NCBI RefSeq assembly: GCF_964022235.1
Contig: NZ_CAXHZL010000001.1
Coordinates: 186,001-250,000 of the forward strand
DNA length: 64,000 bases
Source of the DNA: Limimaricola sp964022235
GTDB taxonomy: Bacteria; Pseudomonadota; Alphaproteobacteria; Rhodobacterales; Rhodobacteraceae
Direction: 5' to 3'
Part shown: positions 40,168 to 49,006 of the stretch, piece by piece
Position numbering within the stretch: the first letter of the stretch is position 1
Layout: every line of letters starts with the position of its first letter
Made by a program: the position numbers and the translations under genes
Notes under the pieces: model-generated
What the model saw: the letters and a program-made list of their open reading frames with translations, nothing else
Databases searched by the model: none
Told to the model about the DNA's origin: nothing

Positions 40168-40998
40168 TCAAGCTTCGGTGCGGGCGGCCTCCCAAGCCAG
40201 CATCGCGCGCTTGACCGGCAGGCCCCAGTGATAGCCGCCGAGTTCGCCGGACTTGCGCAGCGCCCGGTGGCAGGGGATCAGCCACGACACCGGGTTGCGG
40301 CCCACCGCCGTGGCAGCGGCGCGCACCGCGCGCGGCACGCCGATGCGGGTAGCGATGTCGGAGTATGTGGTGACGTGGCCCGTGGGCACCTCCAGAAGCG
40401 CTTGCCAGACCTTGATCGCGAAGGGCGCGCCAATGAGCGCGACCCGGGTTTCGCCGCGCCCGTCGAAGGCGGCCTTGACCCAAGGCGCAAGGGCATCGGG
40501 GTCTTCGACAAAACATGCAGCAGGCCAACGAGCGCGCAGATCCTCGAAGGTGGCCGCCACCCCGGTTTCGGCGGCAAAGCCCAGACCGCACAGCCCGCGA
40601 TCCGTGCCCATCGCCACGACCGGGCCGAAGGGGCTGTCGAAGCTGCCATGCCGGATTTTCAGTCCCGCGCCGCCAGCACCGTAATCGCCGGGACTCATCG
40701 CCTCCCAGCGCAGGAACAGGTCGTGCAGCCGACCCGTGCCCGACAGCCCCACCTCCTGCGCCGTCTCGAGCGTGGTGCGCCGTTCGCGCAGCAGCGACTT
40801 GGCGTGGCCGAGAGCAAGGTACTGCTGGTAGCGCTTGGGCGAAACGCCGACCCATGCGGAGAAGACCCGCTGGAAATGCGCGGGCGACATCTCCATCCGG
40901 GCGGCGAGAGCCTCGAGAGCGAGCGGGGCGGGGGCCGTGTCGATCGCCTCGATGGCGCGACGCATGACGCCGTAGTGATATGCGTGGGTCTGGTCCAT
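40168..40998 (-). CDS. AraC-type HTH / methylated-DNA-cysteine S-methyltransferase fusion (Ada-like)
   Basis: A 276-residue protein combining an AraC-type helix-turn-helix (residues ~10-105: LEALAARMEMSPAHFQRVF, GVSPKRYQQYLAL) with an Ogt/Ada-C alkyltransferase domain (residues ~190-270). The acceptor Cys is in WLIPCHRAL near residue 248, and VPTGHVTTYSDIA and ARIGVPRAVRAAATA-type DNA-binding elements precede it. The N-terminal zinc/methylphosphotriester domain of E. coli Ada is missing, so it may repair O6-alkylguanine and still act on transcription. It is divergent from nth across an imperfect palindromic repeat. Confidence 0.9.
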   Translation of the reverse strand: MDQTHAYHYGVMRRAIEAIDTAPAPLALEALAARMEMSPAHFQRVFSAWVGVSPKRYQQYLALGHAKSLLRERRTTLETAQEVGLSGTGRLHDLFLRWEAMSPGDYGAGGAGLKIRHGSFDSPFGPVVAMGTDRGLCGLGFAAETGVAATFEDLRARWPAACFVEDPDALAPWVKAAFDGRGETRVALIGAPFAIKVWQALLEVPTGHVTTYSDIATRIGVPRAVRAAATAVGRNPVSWLIPCHRALRKSGELGGYHWGLPVKRAMLAWEAARTEA

Positions 40999-41086
40999 GG
41001 GATCGAGAATAGGACGCAGCGCGGGGCGGCGCGACCCGGAAGCTGCGCAACTTGATCCGTCGCACTGGTCCGCGCCTGCGGGGTTT

Positions 41087-41149
41087 GAGTATTTGAAGAG
41101 CAAAGTCACCCAAGAGCATGCCTCGGCTCACTTTACTCTCCGAATACTC
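41087..41149. repeat. Imperfect palindrome made of two inverted copies of a dispersed repeat
   Basis: The two arms are GAGTATT..AGAG..AAAGT (41087-41106) and ACTTT..CTCT..AATACTC (41130-41149). The reverse of the right arm resembles the sequence at 59241-59260 (GAGTATTT..AGTAAAGT) closely. The unit recurs in intergenic positions, in the manner of a REP-type element. It lies between the divergent Ada-like and nth genes. Confidence 0.6.
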
Positions 41150-41221
41150 ACGGCGCGGCGCCCGGTGGCACGGCCCTCCGCCGCCCTTGTGAGGCCGGGT
41201 TGCTCCGGGCATAGAGGTGCG

Positions 41222-41866
41222 ATGACCCGACAGCTCGACTACCACGAAATCGACGCGATCTTTGCCCGCCTGCACGAGGCCGAGCCCGAGCCGAAAGGCG
41301 AGCTCGACCACGTCAACGCCTACACGCTTCTCGTGGCCGTTGCGCTCTCGGCGCAGGCCACGGATGCGGGCGTCAACAAGGCGACGAAACGTCTGTTTGA
41401 GATTGCTGACACGCCCGAAAAGATGTTGGCCTTGGGCGAAGATGGCGTCATCGAGCACATCAAGACCATCGGCCTGTTTCGCAACAAGGCGAAGAACGTG
41501 ATCCGCATGAGCGAGATCCTCGTCGAGCGGTTCGGTGGCGAGGTGCCGTCGTCGCGCGCCGCCCTCGTGTCGCTGCCCGGCGTCGGGCGAAAGACCGCGA
41601 ACGTCGTGCTCAACATGTGGTGGAAGCATCCCGCGCAGGCGGTCGACACGCATATCTTCCGCGTCTGCAACCGCACCGGCATCGCGCCGGGCCGCGATGT
41701 GGATGCCGTCGAACGCGGCATCGAGGACCATATACCTGCGCGCTGGCAGGGCCATGCGCATCACTGGCTGATCCTGCACGGGCGCTACATCTGCGTGGCG
41801 CGCAAGCCCAAATGCCCGGCCTGTCCGATCCGCGACATCTGCCTCTTCGAGGAGAAAACCCTATGA
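41222..41866 (+). CDS. nth: Endonuclease III (DNA glycosylase/AP lyase)
   Basis: A 214-residue base-excision repair enzyme for oxidised pyrimidines. The helix-hairpin-helix and catalytic Lys lie in LVSLPGVGRKTANVVLN (~118-134), and the catalytic Asp is in AVDTHIFRVCNR (~139-150). The 4Fe-4S cluster is CVARKPKCPACPIRDIC (C-X6-C-X2-C-X5-C) at the C-terminus. ATG at 41222 gives the normal length. Its stop overlaps the kinase start (ATGA). Neighbouring an alkyltransferase gene, it forms a small DNA-repair pair. Confidence 0.95.
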   Translation: MTRQLDYHEIDAIFARLHEAEPEPKGELDHVNAYTLLVAVALSAQATDAGVNKATKRLFEIADTPEKMLALGEDGVIEHIKTIGLFRNKAKNVIRMSEILVERFGGEVPSSRAALVSLPGVGRKTANVVLNMWWKHPAQAVDTHIFRVCNRTGIAPGRDVDAVERGIEDHIPARWQGHAHHWLILHGRYICVARKPKCPACPIRDICLFEEKTL

Positions 41867-42846
41867 ACGTCCCCCGCATCCTTGGCATCGGCAATGCCAT
41901 CGTCGACGTTTTCGCTCAGGCCGATGACAGCTTTCTCGACCTGATGGGCATCGAGAAGGGCATCATGCAGCTTGTCGAGCGCGAGCGTGGCGAGACGCTT
42001 TACGGGGCCATGGAGGGCCGCCGTCAGGCGCCCGGTGGCTCGGTCGCCAACACGCTGGCGGGGCTGGGCAACCTCGGACTCGACACGACCTTCATCGGCC
42101 GGGTGCGCGATGATGCGCTTGGCCGGTTCTATGCGCAGAGCATGGAGGAGGGCGGCACGCGGTTCGCCAATCCGCCGGTCACGGGCGGCGAGCTTCCGAC
42201 CTCGCGCTCGATGATCTTCGTGAGCCCGGATGGCGAGCGCTCGATGAACACCTATCTCGGCATCTCTGCCGAGCTTGGCCCGGACGATGTGTCCGACGCG
42301 GTCGCGGGGCAGGCGGGGATCCTGTTTCTGGAGGGCTATCTCTACGACAAGCCCAAGGGCAAACAGGCCTTCGAGCGCGCCACCGAGCTGACCCACAAGG
42401 GCGGCGGCATGGCCGGGATCGCGCTGTCGGACCCGTTCTGTGCCGATCGGCATCGCGCCGATTTTCAGCGGCTGGTGCGCGAACTCGACTTTGTCATCGG
42501 CAACGAGCACGAATGGGAAAGCCTCTACCAGTGCCGTCTCGACGAAGCGCTGACCCGCGCCGCCGACGAGTGCCGTTTCGTGGTCTGCACCCGTTCGGGC
42601 GCCGATGTGGTGCTGATCCGGGGCGAAGAGCGGGTGGTGGTGCCAGTGCGCAAGGTCAAGCCGGTCGATGCCACCGGCGCGGGCGACCTGTTCGCCGCGG
42701 GCTTTCTCTATGGCATCGCAACGGGGCGGGGTCTCGAGACGGCGGGCCGCATGGGCTGCGTCGCCGCCGCCGAGGTGATCTCGCATTTCGGGGCGCGCCC
42801 CGAGACGGATCTCGGGACGCTTTTCAAGGATGCCGGACTGCTTTAA
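41863..42846 (+). CDS. PfkB-family carbohydrate/adenosine kinase-like protein
   Basis: A 327-residue PfkB (ribokinase-like) kinase. The N-terminal ILGIGNAIVDVFAQADDSFL, the GGSVANTLAGLGNLG substrate-binding loop (~54) and the catalytic Asp in VDATGAGDLFAAGFLYG (~266-282) are clear. VIGNEHEWESLY is typical of the adenosine/nucleoside kinase-like subgroup. It overlaps nth by four bases and the convergent PAP2 gene by four bases at the stop codons. Substrate is probably a nucleoside or sugar, not resolved here. Confidence 0.92.
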   Translation: MNVPRILGIGNAIVDVFAQADDSFLDLMGIEKGIMQLVERERGETLYGAMEGRRQAPGGSVANTLAGLGNLGLDTTFIGRVRDDALGRFYAQSMEEGGTRFANPPVTGGELPTSRSMIFVSPDGERSMNTYLGISAELGPDDVSDAVAGQAGILFLEGYLYDKPKGKQAFERATELTHKGGGMAGIALSDPFCADRHRADFQRLVRELDFVIGNEHEWESLYQCRLDEALTRAADECRFVVCTRSGADVVLIRGEERVVVPVRKVKPVDATGAGDLFAAGFLYGIATGRGLETAGRMGCVAAAEVISHFGARPETDLGTLFKDAGLL

Positions 42847-43568
42847 TCCTTTGCATCCTCGGCAGGCTCGATCTGGCCCTTGCGCTGCAGCCACTGTGCC
42901 ACCAGCAGGCACAGCACGGCCCATCCGGCGCCGGCGGTCCAGCCGGCGATCACGTCGGTGGGCCAGTGCACACCGAGATAGACCCTGCTCGCTCCGACCA
43001 AACCCGTGAGCAGGATCGCGCAGGTCATGATATAGACCTTGATCACGCGGCGCGGCTCGAGCCGCGACAGCATCACGGCCAATGTGAGATAGGTCACCGC
43101 CGAGAGCATCGTGTGCCCCGAGGGAAAACTCGCGGTGTAGACGTAGGAGCCATGCGGCACGAGGTCAGGACGAGCGCGCTCGAACAGCATCTTGGCGGTG
43201 CGGCTCAGTAGCGTACCGCTGCCAATCGCGAGCAGCAGGAACCACATCGTGCGCGTATGGCGCGACAGTACCAGATAGCCAGCCACCCCCGCCGTCAGCA
43301 GCGTCAGCCACGCCACGCCGCCCAGCGCCGTCATGTCGCGCGCCATCTCCTCGACCCAGTGCGAGCCGATCGGATCGCTCAGATCGCCCGGGGTCCTGAG
43401 CGCGAGCAGGATCGCTTCGTCAAAAGCCGCCGTGTCGCCCTCGACGACTTCGCCCGCAAGCAGGAAGAAGCCGAGTGCGGCGAGCGAGACGAGAAACAGC
43501 AGCACCATCCACAACTCGGGGCGGCGACGCAGATTGGCGGGGATGTCGGTCGGGCTGGGATCAGGCAT
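42843..43568 (-). CDS. PAP2-family membrane phosphatase
   Basis: A 241-residue membrane phosphatase with about six helices. The three PAP2 active-site motifs are present: KMLFERARP (~119), FPSGH (~147) and SRVYLGVHWPTDV (~199-211). Family members act on undecaprenyl pyrophosphate, phosphatidic acid or phosphatidylglycerol phosphate. The N-terminal MPDPSPTDIPANLRRRPEL is cytoplasmic. It sits downstream of a sulfotransferase gene on the same strand, so a role in envelope polysaccharide or lipid carrier recycling is possible. The stop codons of this gene and the kinase gene interlock (TTAA). Confidence 0.92.
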   Translation of the reverse strand: MPDPSPTDIPANLRRRPELWMVLLFLVSLAALGFFLLAGEVVEGDTAAFDEAILLALRTPGDLSDPIGSHWVEEMARDMTALGGVAWLTLLTAGVAGYLVLSRHTRTMWFLLLAIGSGTLLSRTAKMLFERARPDLVPHGSYVYTASFPSGHTMLSAVTYLTLAVMLSRLEPRRVIKVYIMTCAILLTGLVGASRVYLGVHWPTDVIAGWTAGAGWAVLCLLVAQWLQRKGQIEPAEDAKD

Positions 43569-43610
43569 ATCGCTTCAACCATGCGGAGGGAGGGGAGTTC
43601 CGGCACGCAC

Positions 43611-44441
43611 TCATGCGCCGAGCTTCGCATGCACCGCCTCGAAGTCGATCTCGCGCACGGGGCCGCGCTTGGACGGGTCGTCGATGTCATAGCCGAACAG
43701 CTCGAAATCGCGCCCGTAGACTTCGCGCACGAGGTGCATCGACAGGTCGTCGAAATAGGCCTCGACCGGATGGGCACGCTTGGGGCCGTGGCCCTCGCTT
43801 TCATTGAAGCGCGGCATCGCGCCGAGATCGACCGGGTGGCGCAGCGGCGCGCGCGCCAGCACCTCGCGCATCCCGGCGTCGAACTCCTCGGTGTGCACGA
43901 TCCGGTCATAGCGCCCGCCGCCCCGGATCAGCGTCGAGACATGGCCCGACATGGCCGACCAATGGATGTCGGGGTCCATCGGCTTGCGAAAGCGGATGGT
44001 GTCGCGGGCGAACAGCAAAAAGCGCCGAAAGCTGCGTATCTGGTCGAACTCGAAGCCGGTCTCGGGGTCGCCCACCTCAATTCCGTATTTCTGAACGAGC
44101 ATCGGCACGAGGTTGCCCCGGTAGCGGCGGCCGTTGCGCTGGATACCGCAGATCTTGTCGAAGAAGGACGACAGGATGCGTCCGTAGGGATTGCGCACGC
44201 AGGTGAAGACGAGGCTTTTGTGCGCGGTGACGTTGTCGGCGATCGGGCCTTGGCTGCGGTCCTGGGCCCATTTGTGCAGGCCCTCCTGCGCGTCATGGAT
44301 GTCGCCGTCGAAGAACCGCCCGTGGTCCGATCGGTACATGATCTGGCCGATGGTCGAACAGGCGCATTTGGGCACCACCCGGTACACCATGCTCTCGCTC
44401 TCGGTCATCCAGGTGCCCGGAAATCCCATGCGTCGCCCCAT
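43611..44441 (-). CDS. Sulfotransferase family 2-type protein
   Basis: A 276-residue Golgi-type sulfotransferase homologue that transfers sulfate from PAPS to a sugar. The 5'-phosphosulfate loop is VPKCACSTIGQ (~22-32), with Lys, two Cys and Ser. The 3'-phosphate-binding segment is VFTCVRNPYGRILSSFFDK (~77-95). HWSAMSGHV and FDAGMREVL fit carbohydrate sulfotransferases. MGRRMGF at 44441 is taken as the start; MGF at 44429 is close behind. It is divergent from a branching glycosyltransferase gene, suggesting sulfated surface polysaccharide. Confidence 0.88.
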   Translation of the reverse strand: MGRRMGFPGTWMTESESMVYRVVPKCACSTIGQIMYRSDHGRFFDGDIHDAQEGLHKWAQDRSQGPIADNVTAHKSLVFTCVRNPYGRILSSFFDKICGIQRNGRRYRGNLVPMLVQKYGIEVGDPETGFEFDQIRSFRRFLLFARDTIRFRKPMDPDIHWSAMSGHVSTLIRGGGRYDRIVHTEEFDAGMREVLARAPLRHPVDLGAMPRFNESEGHGPKRAHPVEAYFDDLSMHLVREVYGRDFELFGYDIDDPSKRGPVREIDFEAVHAKLGA

Positions 44442-44566
44442 TCGCTGCCGCGCTTGGGCCACAAGGGGCCCCGAAATGCTTGGCGACCTGTTTATGCGAC
44501 GGCTTCGCGCGCTATCAAGGCGCAAACCGCCCGGGGCTCTGGCCGCGTGGTGTCTGGGGAACGCAT

Positions 44567-46138
44567 ATGACGCGCATCGCTTTCATCCTGCTGTGCCACA
44601 AGGATCCCGAAGCGGTGATCGGTCAGGCGCGTGGCCTCGCCGCCTCGGGGGATGCGGTGGTGGTGCATCTGGACGCGCGCGCCCCTCAGGCCGATTGGCT
44701 GCGGCTGCGCGATGGGCTGTCGGGGCAGGCGGGCATAGCGGTGGTGCAACACAGGATGCGATGCGGCTGGGGCGAATGGAGCCTTGTCACCGCGACGATC
44801 TCGGCGTTGCGACTGGCGCTTGAGCGGTTCGCGGATGCCACGCATTTCTACCTCGTTTCGGGCGACTGCATGGCGATCAAGTCGGCCGCCCATGCCCACG
44901 AGATGCTGGAGGCCGACCCGGCGGACTGGATCGAGAGCGTCGATTTCTTCGAAAGCGGCTGGATCAAGACCGGGATGCGCGATGAGCGGCTGACCCGCTG
45001 GCACCTGTTCAACGAGCGCGATCGCAAGGGGCTGTTCTACCTCAGCCTCGCAGTCCAGCGAAGGCTCGGGATCACGCGGGCGGTCCCTGCCGACATCCGG
45101 CCAATGATCGGCTCGCAATGGTGGTGCCTGAGGCGTGGCACGGTGGAGGCGGTCTTGGGCTTTCTCGACGCGCGCCCCGACGTGCGCCGCCTGTTCCGCT
45201 GGAGCTGGATCCCCGACGAGACCATGTTCCAGACTTTGGTGCGCCACCTCGTCGCGCGCGACGAAATCCGCTCGCGCAGCCCGACCTTCCTGACCTTCAC
45301 CGACTACGGGATGCCCGCGACATTCCACAACGACCACTACGACCTGCTGTTGGGCCAGGATGCGCTCTTTGCGCGCAAGATCAGCCCCGGTGCCACGCGG
45401 CTGCGCGAACGGCTGCGGGACTTGTGGGCCTCGGGGCGGCGCGAGTTTCCGGCCGGGGGCGACGGGCGGCGGCTGCACCAGTTCCTGACCGGGCGCGGTC
45501 GGATCGGATTGCGCTTTGCACCGCGCGCTTGGGAGAGCGGCGGATCGCTCGGCGCGGGGCGGGTGCTGTTGCTCGTCATCAGCCACAAGCGGCATGTCGC
45601 GAAACGGCTGATGGGGTCGATCAAGCATCATACCGGCATGTTGGCCACCGACTACCTGTTCGACGAGGAGGACACCGATCTGCCACCGATGGGTGGCGTC
45701 GAGCGCGGGCTCGCCAAGCGGTCGCGGCACCGGCGCGCGACGCTGCGGCTGCTGTACGAGCTGCACGATACCGACAAGCTGGCGGTCTGCATCGATCCCT
45801 CGCGGATCGACCTGATCCGTGATGTGATGGACGACAAGGCGGTGGTGCGGCTGCTCGAGATCGACGCGAGGATCGACGACACCTATCTGCGCCAGCACGC
45901 GATACGCACCGATCTGGCGGGCGAAAGCGAGGCCGGGCTGGAGCTGTTGATGCCCCCATTGCGCCAGCAGATGGGGGCCGAGGTGCGCGAGCTTCGCGAG
46001 GCAGGATTTGCCGGGCATTACCGGCTTGTCGAGGGGGCCGGACCGGAGGACAACAGTCAAGCGCTGCAGGCTTTTCTCGACGTGACACCCGAGTTGGCCC
46101 GCGGCATCGCCGAGACGCCACATCTGTTCGATGACTGA
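44567..46138 (+). CDS. GT14-family (core-2/I-branching type) glycosyltransferase with C-terminal DUF5928-type domain
   Basis: A 523-residue glycosyltransferase. The first ~300 residues follow the GT14 beta-1,6-N-acetylglucosaminyltransferase/xylosyltransferase pattern: IAFILLCHKDPEAV, VVHLDARAPQ, CGWGEWSLVTATISAL, FYLVSGDCMAIKS, GSQWWCLRRGTVEAV and WIPDETMFQTLV. A second domain from ~345 on (VLLLVISHKRHVAKRL and RHRRATLRLLYEL) resembles the alphaproteobacterial DUF5927/5928 region as I remember it. GGGGA precedes the ATG. It is divergent from the sulfotransferase gene and followed at ten bases by a HIT gene. Confidence 0.88.
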   Translation: MTRIAFILLCHKDPEAVIGQARGLAASGDAVVVHLDARAPQADWLRLRDGLSGQAGIAVVQHRMRCGWGEWSLVTATISALRLALERFADATHFYLVSGDCMAIKSAAHAHEMLEADPADWIESVDFFESGWIKTGMRDERLTRWHLFNERDRKGLFYLSLAVQRRLGITRAVPADIRPMIGSQWWCLRRGTVEAVLGFLDARPDVRRLFRWSWIPDETMFQTLVRHLVARDEIRSRSPTFLTFTDYGMPATFHNDHYDLLLGQDALFARKISPGATRLRERLRDLWASGRREFPAGGDGRRLHQFLTGRGRIGLRFAPRAWESGGSLGAGRVLLLVISHKRHVAKRLMGSIKHHTGMLATDYLFDEEDTDLPPMGGVERGLAKRSRHRRATLRLLYELHDTDKLAVCIDPSRIDLIRDVMDDKAVVRLLEIDARIDDTYLRQHAIRTDLAGESEAGLELLMPPLRQQMGAEVRELREAGFAGHYRLVEGAGPEDNSQALQAFLDVTPELARGIAETPHLFDD

Positions 46139-46148
46139 GGAGGAAGCG

Positions 46149-46514
46149 ATGCGCTTCGACTACGACGACCAGAACATATTCGCCAAGATCCTGCGCGGCG
46201 AAATCCCCAACAAGACCGTGCTCGAAACCGAGCACAGCCTCGCCTTCAACGACATCGCACCGCAGGCGCCGGTGCATGTGCTGGTGATCCCCAAGGGGGC
46301 CTATATGAGCTACGACCACTTCGCGCGGGAGGCCTCTGACGCGGAGATTCTCGACTTCAACCGCACGGTGGCGCAGGTTTGCGAGACGGCCGGGGTCGAT
46401 GAGGGCTTTCGCGCCATCGCAAACGCCCGCGCGCATGGCGTCCAGGAGGTGCCGCATTTCCATATGCACATCTTGGGCGGACGCCCCTTGGGCCGGATGC
46501 TGGAGCGCGGCTGA
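46149..46514 (+). CDS. HIT-family nucleotide-binding protein (HinT type)
   Basis: A 121-residue histidine-triad protein, hydrolysing nucleoside phosphoramidates or adenylated amines. IFAKILRGEIPNKTVLETEH is the HinT N-terminus, and the triad is VPHFHMHILGGRPLGRML near residue 99. ATG at 46149 has AGGAGG seven bases upstream and is preferred to an ATG at 46131 inside the glycosyltransferase gene. It follows that gene closely and is probably cotranscribed. Confidence 0.94.
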   Translation: MRFDYDDQNIFAKILRGEIPNKTVLETEHSLAFNDIAPQAPVHVLVIPKGAYMSYDHFAREASDAEILDFNRTVAQVCETAGVDEGFRAIANARAHGVQEVPHFHMHILGGRPLGRMLERG

Positions 46515-46566
46515 AACCACGGAGATGTCGCCCCTCGGGAATGCTCCGGGGGGCAGTGAGCGGGCC

Positions 46567-47577
46567 TCAGCCCTCCTGTCGGCCCGCCCGAGCAATGGCA
46601 TCGGCGATGCGGCGCGGCTCGGGGCTGTCGCCCTTTGCGGGCCAGCCCTCGCGTTGGGCGGTGCGGTCGCCGTCGGTCGCCTCGGTCTGATCGTGGAACA
46701 GCACCATGCGCGTCGGATAGGGCAGGTCGATGCCCTTGTCGTTCAGCGCATTGTAGGTATCGCGGATCACCCGGCCCCAGACATGCACGACGTCGGCGCG
46801 CGCGGGCGTGGTCCACCAGCGCAGGCGGATCGTGTTGCCATCGGCGTCCATGCCCCACGGGATCGCCTCAGGCGCGGGGTCGGAAAGCACGCCCTCGCAT
46901 TTTCCCGCAGCCTCGACCATGATCGCGCAGGCCTCATCGATATCGTCCGAGCAACCGATCAGCACATCGTATTGCGAGCGCCGCTTGTCGAAGGCGGTGT
47001 TGACCACCACCGCATCGGTGTAGATGTCCGAGTTCGGGATCACCACGCGGCGGCCGTCATAGGTCTTGATGAGCGTGGCGCGGGTCTCGATCCGCTCGAC
47101 CGTGCCCTCGTGCCCGCCCGAGACGATCTGATCGCCAACCTCGAAGGGCTGGCGGATCAGGATCAGGATGCCCGCCAACATGTTCTGCAGGATGTCCTTG
47201 AAGGCGAAACCGATCGCGACCGAACCGATGCCAAGGCCGGCGAAGAGATCCCCCGGCGAGATCGAGGGGGCGACGATTGTGACCGCGAGCATGACGCCCA
47301 AGATCGTCACCAGCCAGCGCAGCAGGCTGGCGCCCACGTCGCCCAGATTGTCACGGCCGCGGCTCTTGCCGGATCGGCGCACCAGAGCGGCGAGGCCGCG
47401 CGCGAGAAACCAGAAGACGACCAGAAGCACCAGCGCCACGGCGATGTTGGGCAGAAGCCGGAAGAAGCCGTCGACCCAGGCGTCGATCTTCTCGAAGATA
47501 TTGCCGGTGTCGGCGTCGACCTGCGCGAGGCTGTCGACATCCTCGCGGCTCTGCGTCTGCGTCTCTTCTTCTTCCAT
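46567..47577 (-). CDS. Small-conductance mechanosensitive channel (MscS family)
   Basis: A 336-residue MscS channel that vents solutes on hypo-osmotic shock. Helices at about residues 43-63 and 85-105 precede the pore helix FAGLGIGSVAIGFAFKDILQN (Gly/Ala-rich). The beta domain follows: PFEVGDQIVSGGHEGTVERI and RRVVIPNSDIYTDAVVVN. The C-terminal extension (EATDGDRTAQREGWPAKGD) is variable. It is encoded 30 bases after the ABC ATPase on the same strand, probably in one transcript. Confidence 0.94.
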   Translation of the reverse strand: MEEEETQTQSREDVDSLAQVDADTGNIFEKIDAWVDGFFRLLPNIAVALVLLVVFWFLARGLAALVRRSGKSRGRDNLGDVGASLLRWLVTILGVMLAVTIVAPSISPGDLFAGLGIGSVAIGFAFKDILQNMLAGILILIRQPFEVGDQIVSGGHEGTVERIETRATLIKTYDGRRVVIPNSDIYTDAVVVNTAFDKRRSQYDVLIGCSDDIDEACAIMVEAAGKCEGVLSDPAPEAIPWGMDADGNTIRLRWWTTPARADVVHVWGRVIRDTYNALNDKGIDLPYPTRMVLFHDQTEATDGDRTAQREGWPAKGDSPEPRRIADAIARAGRQEG

Positions 47578-47607
47578 GCCGTCCCTCTTGTGATCAGAGG
47601 GGCAACC

Positions 47608-48561
47608 TTACGCGGCGGAGACGGGTTCCTTGGCCTTGGAGGTGAGCTGCAGGAACACATCCTCCAAATCCGCTTCCTCGGTCTTTACGTCGATCAGCGT
47701 CATGCCGCCCGCGCGGATCGCGTCGAGCACCGTGCCCGCCCCCATCTTCGAGGCGTCGTAGCTGAAGGCCAGCGCCCCGCCCGGTCGTTCGGTGACGCTG
47801 ACGCCCTCGGGCAGGGCGGGGAGCGCCGTGGGGCCGTCGGGAGTGACCACCAGCGTCTTGCCGCTGACCCGGCCCACGAGGTTCGCGGTGGTGTCACGGG
47901 TGATGACGCGGCCATTGTCGATGATCGCGATCTCGTCGCACATCTCCTGCGCCTCTTCGAGGTAATGCGTCGTCAGGATGATCGTCGTGCCCTCCTGCTC
48001 GTTGAGCTTTCGCACGTTGCGCCACAGCATGTTGCGCAGCTCGATGTCGACCCCTGCCGTCGGCTCGTCAAGCACCAGAACGCGCGGCGAATGCACCAGC
48101 GCCTTGGCCAGAAGCAGTCGCCGTCGCATGCCCCCCGAGAGCGAGCGGGCATAAGCGTCGGCCTTGTCGGCGAGGCCCACCATTTCCAGAAGCTCCATGG
48201 TCCGGCGCTGCGATTTCGGCACGCCCCAAAGCCCGGCCTGCACGTCGAGCGCGCCGCGCGGCGTGAAGAACGGATCGAGCACCAGCTCCTGCGGCATCAC
48301 ACCGATGGCGGCGCGCGATTGGCGCGGGTTCACGTCCTGATCAAAGCCCCAGATCTTCACGCTGCCCGCCGATTTCAGCACGAGGCCCGCCATGATGTTG
48401 ATCATCGTCGACTTGCCCGCGCCGTTGGGACCCAGCAGTCCGAAGATCGACCCCGCCGGGATCGTCAGGTCGACACCGTCGAGCGCGAGTTTGGCCGGGG
48501 ACTTGGCGCTCGGCGCATAGGTCTTCCTGAGGCCGGTGATCTCGATGGCGGCGTCGGTCAT
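47608..48561 (-). CDS. ABC transporter ATP-binding protein without adjacent permease
   Basis: A 317-residue ABC-2-type exporter ATPase (CcmA/YadG-like). Walker A GPNGAGKST (~46), signature LSGGMRRRLLLAKAL (~147), Walker B VLVLDEPTAGVD (~167) and TTHYLEEA switch region are complete. A C-terminal domain (~225-310), with VEEADLEDVFLQLTS, is typical of drug/lipid exporter ATPases. The usual ABC-2 permease gene is not adjacent; mscS is downstream and a zinc-finger gene is divergent upstream. M at 48561 gives the normal start. Confidence 0.92.
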   Translation of the reverse strand: MTDAAIEITGLRKTYAPSAKSPAKLALDGVDLTIPAGSIFGLLGPNGAGKSTMINIMAGLVLKSAGSVKIWGFDQDVNPRQSRAAIGVMPQELVLDPFFTPRGALDVQAGLWGVPKSQRRTMELLEMVGLADKADAYARSLSGGMRRRLLLAKALVHSPRVLVLDEPTAGVDIELRNMLWRNVRKLNEQEGTTIILTTHYLEEAQEMCDEIAIIDNGRVITRDTTANLVGRVSGKTLVVTPDGPTALPALPEGVSVTERPGGALAFSYDASKMGAGTVLDAIRAGGMTLIDVKTEEADLEDVFLQLTSKAKEPVSAA

Positions 48562-48668
48562 GGATGCGTCCTTTCGCGTCTTGTCCCTGCGGGTGGGGCG
48601 GCTAGAATGTAGTCCGATCAGGGCCGGGTCCATGCCCGGCCGCTCCCGTTAGCAAGGCAAGGCCCCTC

Positions 48669-48911
48669 ATGACACTTCCCGCGCCCGAGACCAAGATCGT
48701 CGACACCTGGCGTATCGCCTGCGACGGCGGCAGCGCGGGGCTGGGCCATCCGCGCGTCTGGCTGATGATCCCGCACGACACCGGCTGGGTCGACTGCTCC
48801 TATTGTGACGCGCGCTATATCCACCGCGAATACGCGGAAAAGGGCACCGAGGGTCTCGAGGAGATCACTCGCGGGCAGGACCGCTCGGGGCAGGAGAACG
48901 AGACCCGCTGA
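48669..48911 (+). CDS. Zinc-finger domain protein (NDUFS6/zf-CHCC type)
   Basis: An 80-residue protein with a zinc-binding pattern: Cys in WRIACDGG (~18), His in GLGHPRVWL (~27) and two Cys in VDCSYCDARY (~43-46), the CHCC arrangement of the NDUFS6-like family. In mitochondria NDUFS6 belongs to complex I; in alphaproteobacteria small homologues may associate with it. The Glu/Gly/Gln-rich C-terminus is likely flexible. It lies between the divergent ABC gene and polA. Confidence 0.9.
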   Translation: MTLPAPETKIVDTWRIACDGGSAGLGHPRVWLMIPHDTGWVDCSYCDARYIHREYAEKGTEGLEEITRGQDRSGQENETR

Positions 48912-49006
48912 GGCGGGCTCTTTCCGACATCACCGAAGAATTTTCTCCGATACCCGCCCGGGTTTCGGCTAGACAGACACGCGACATCGCAAGAGGGGAC
49001 GCGGGC

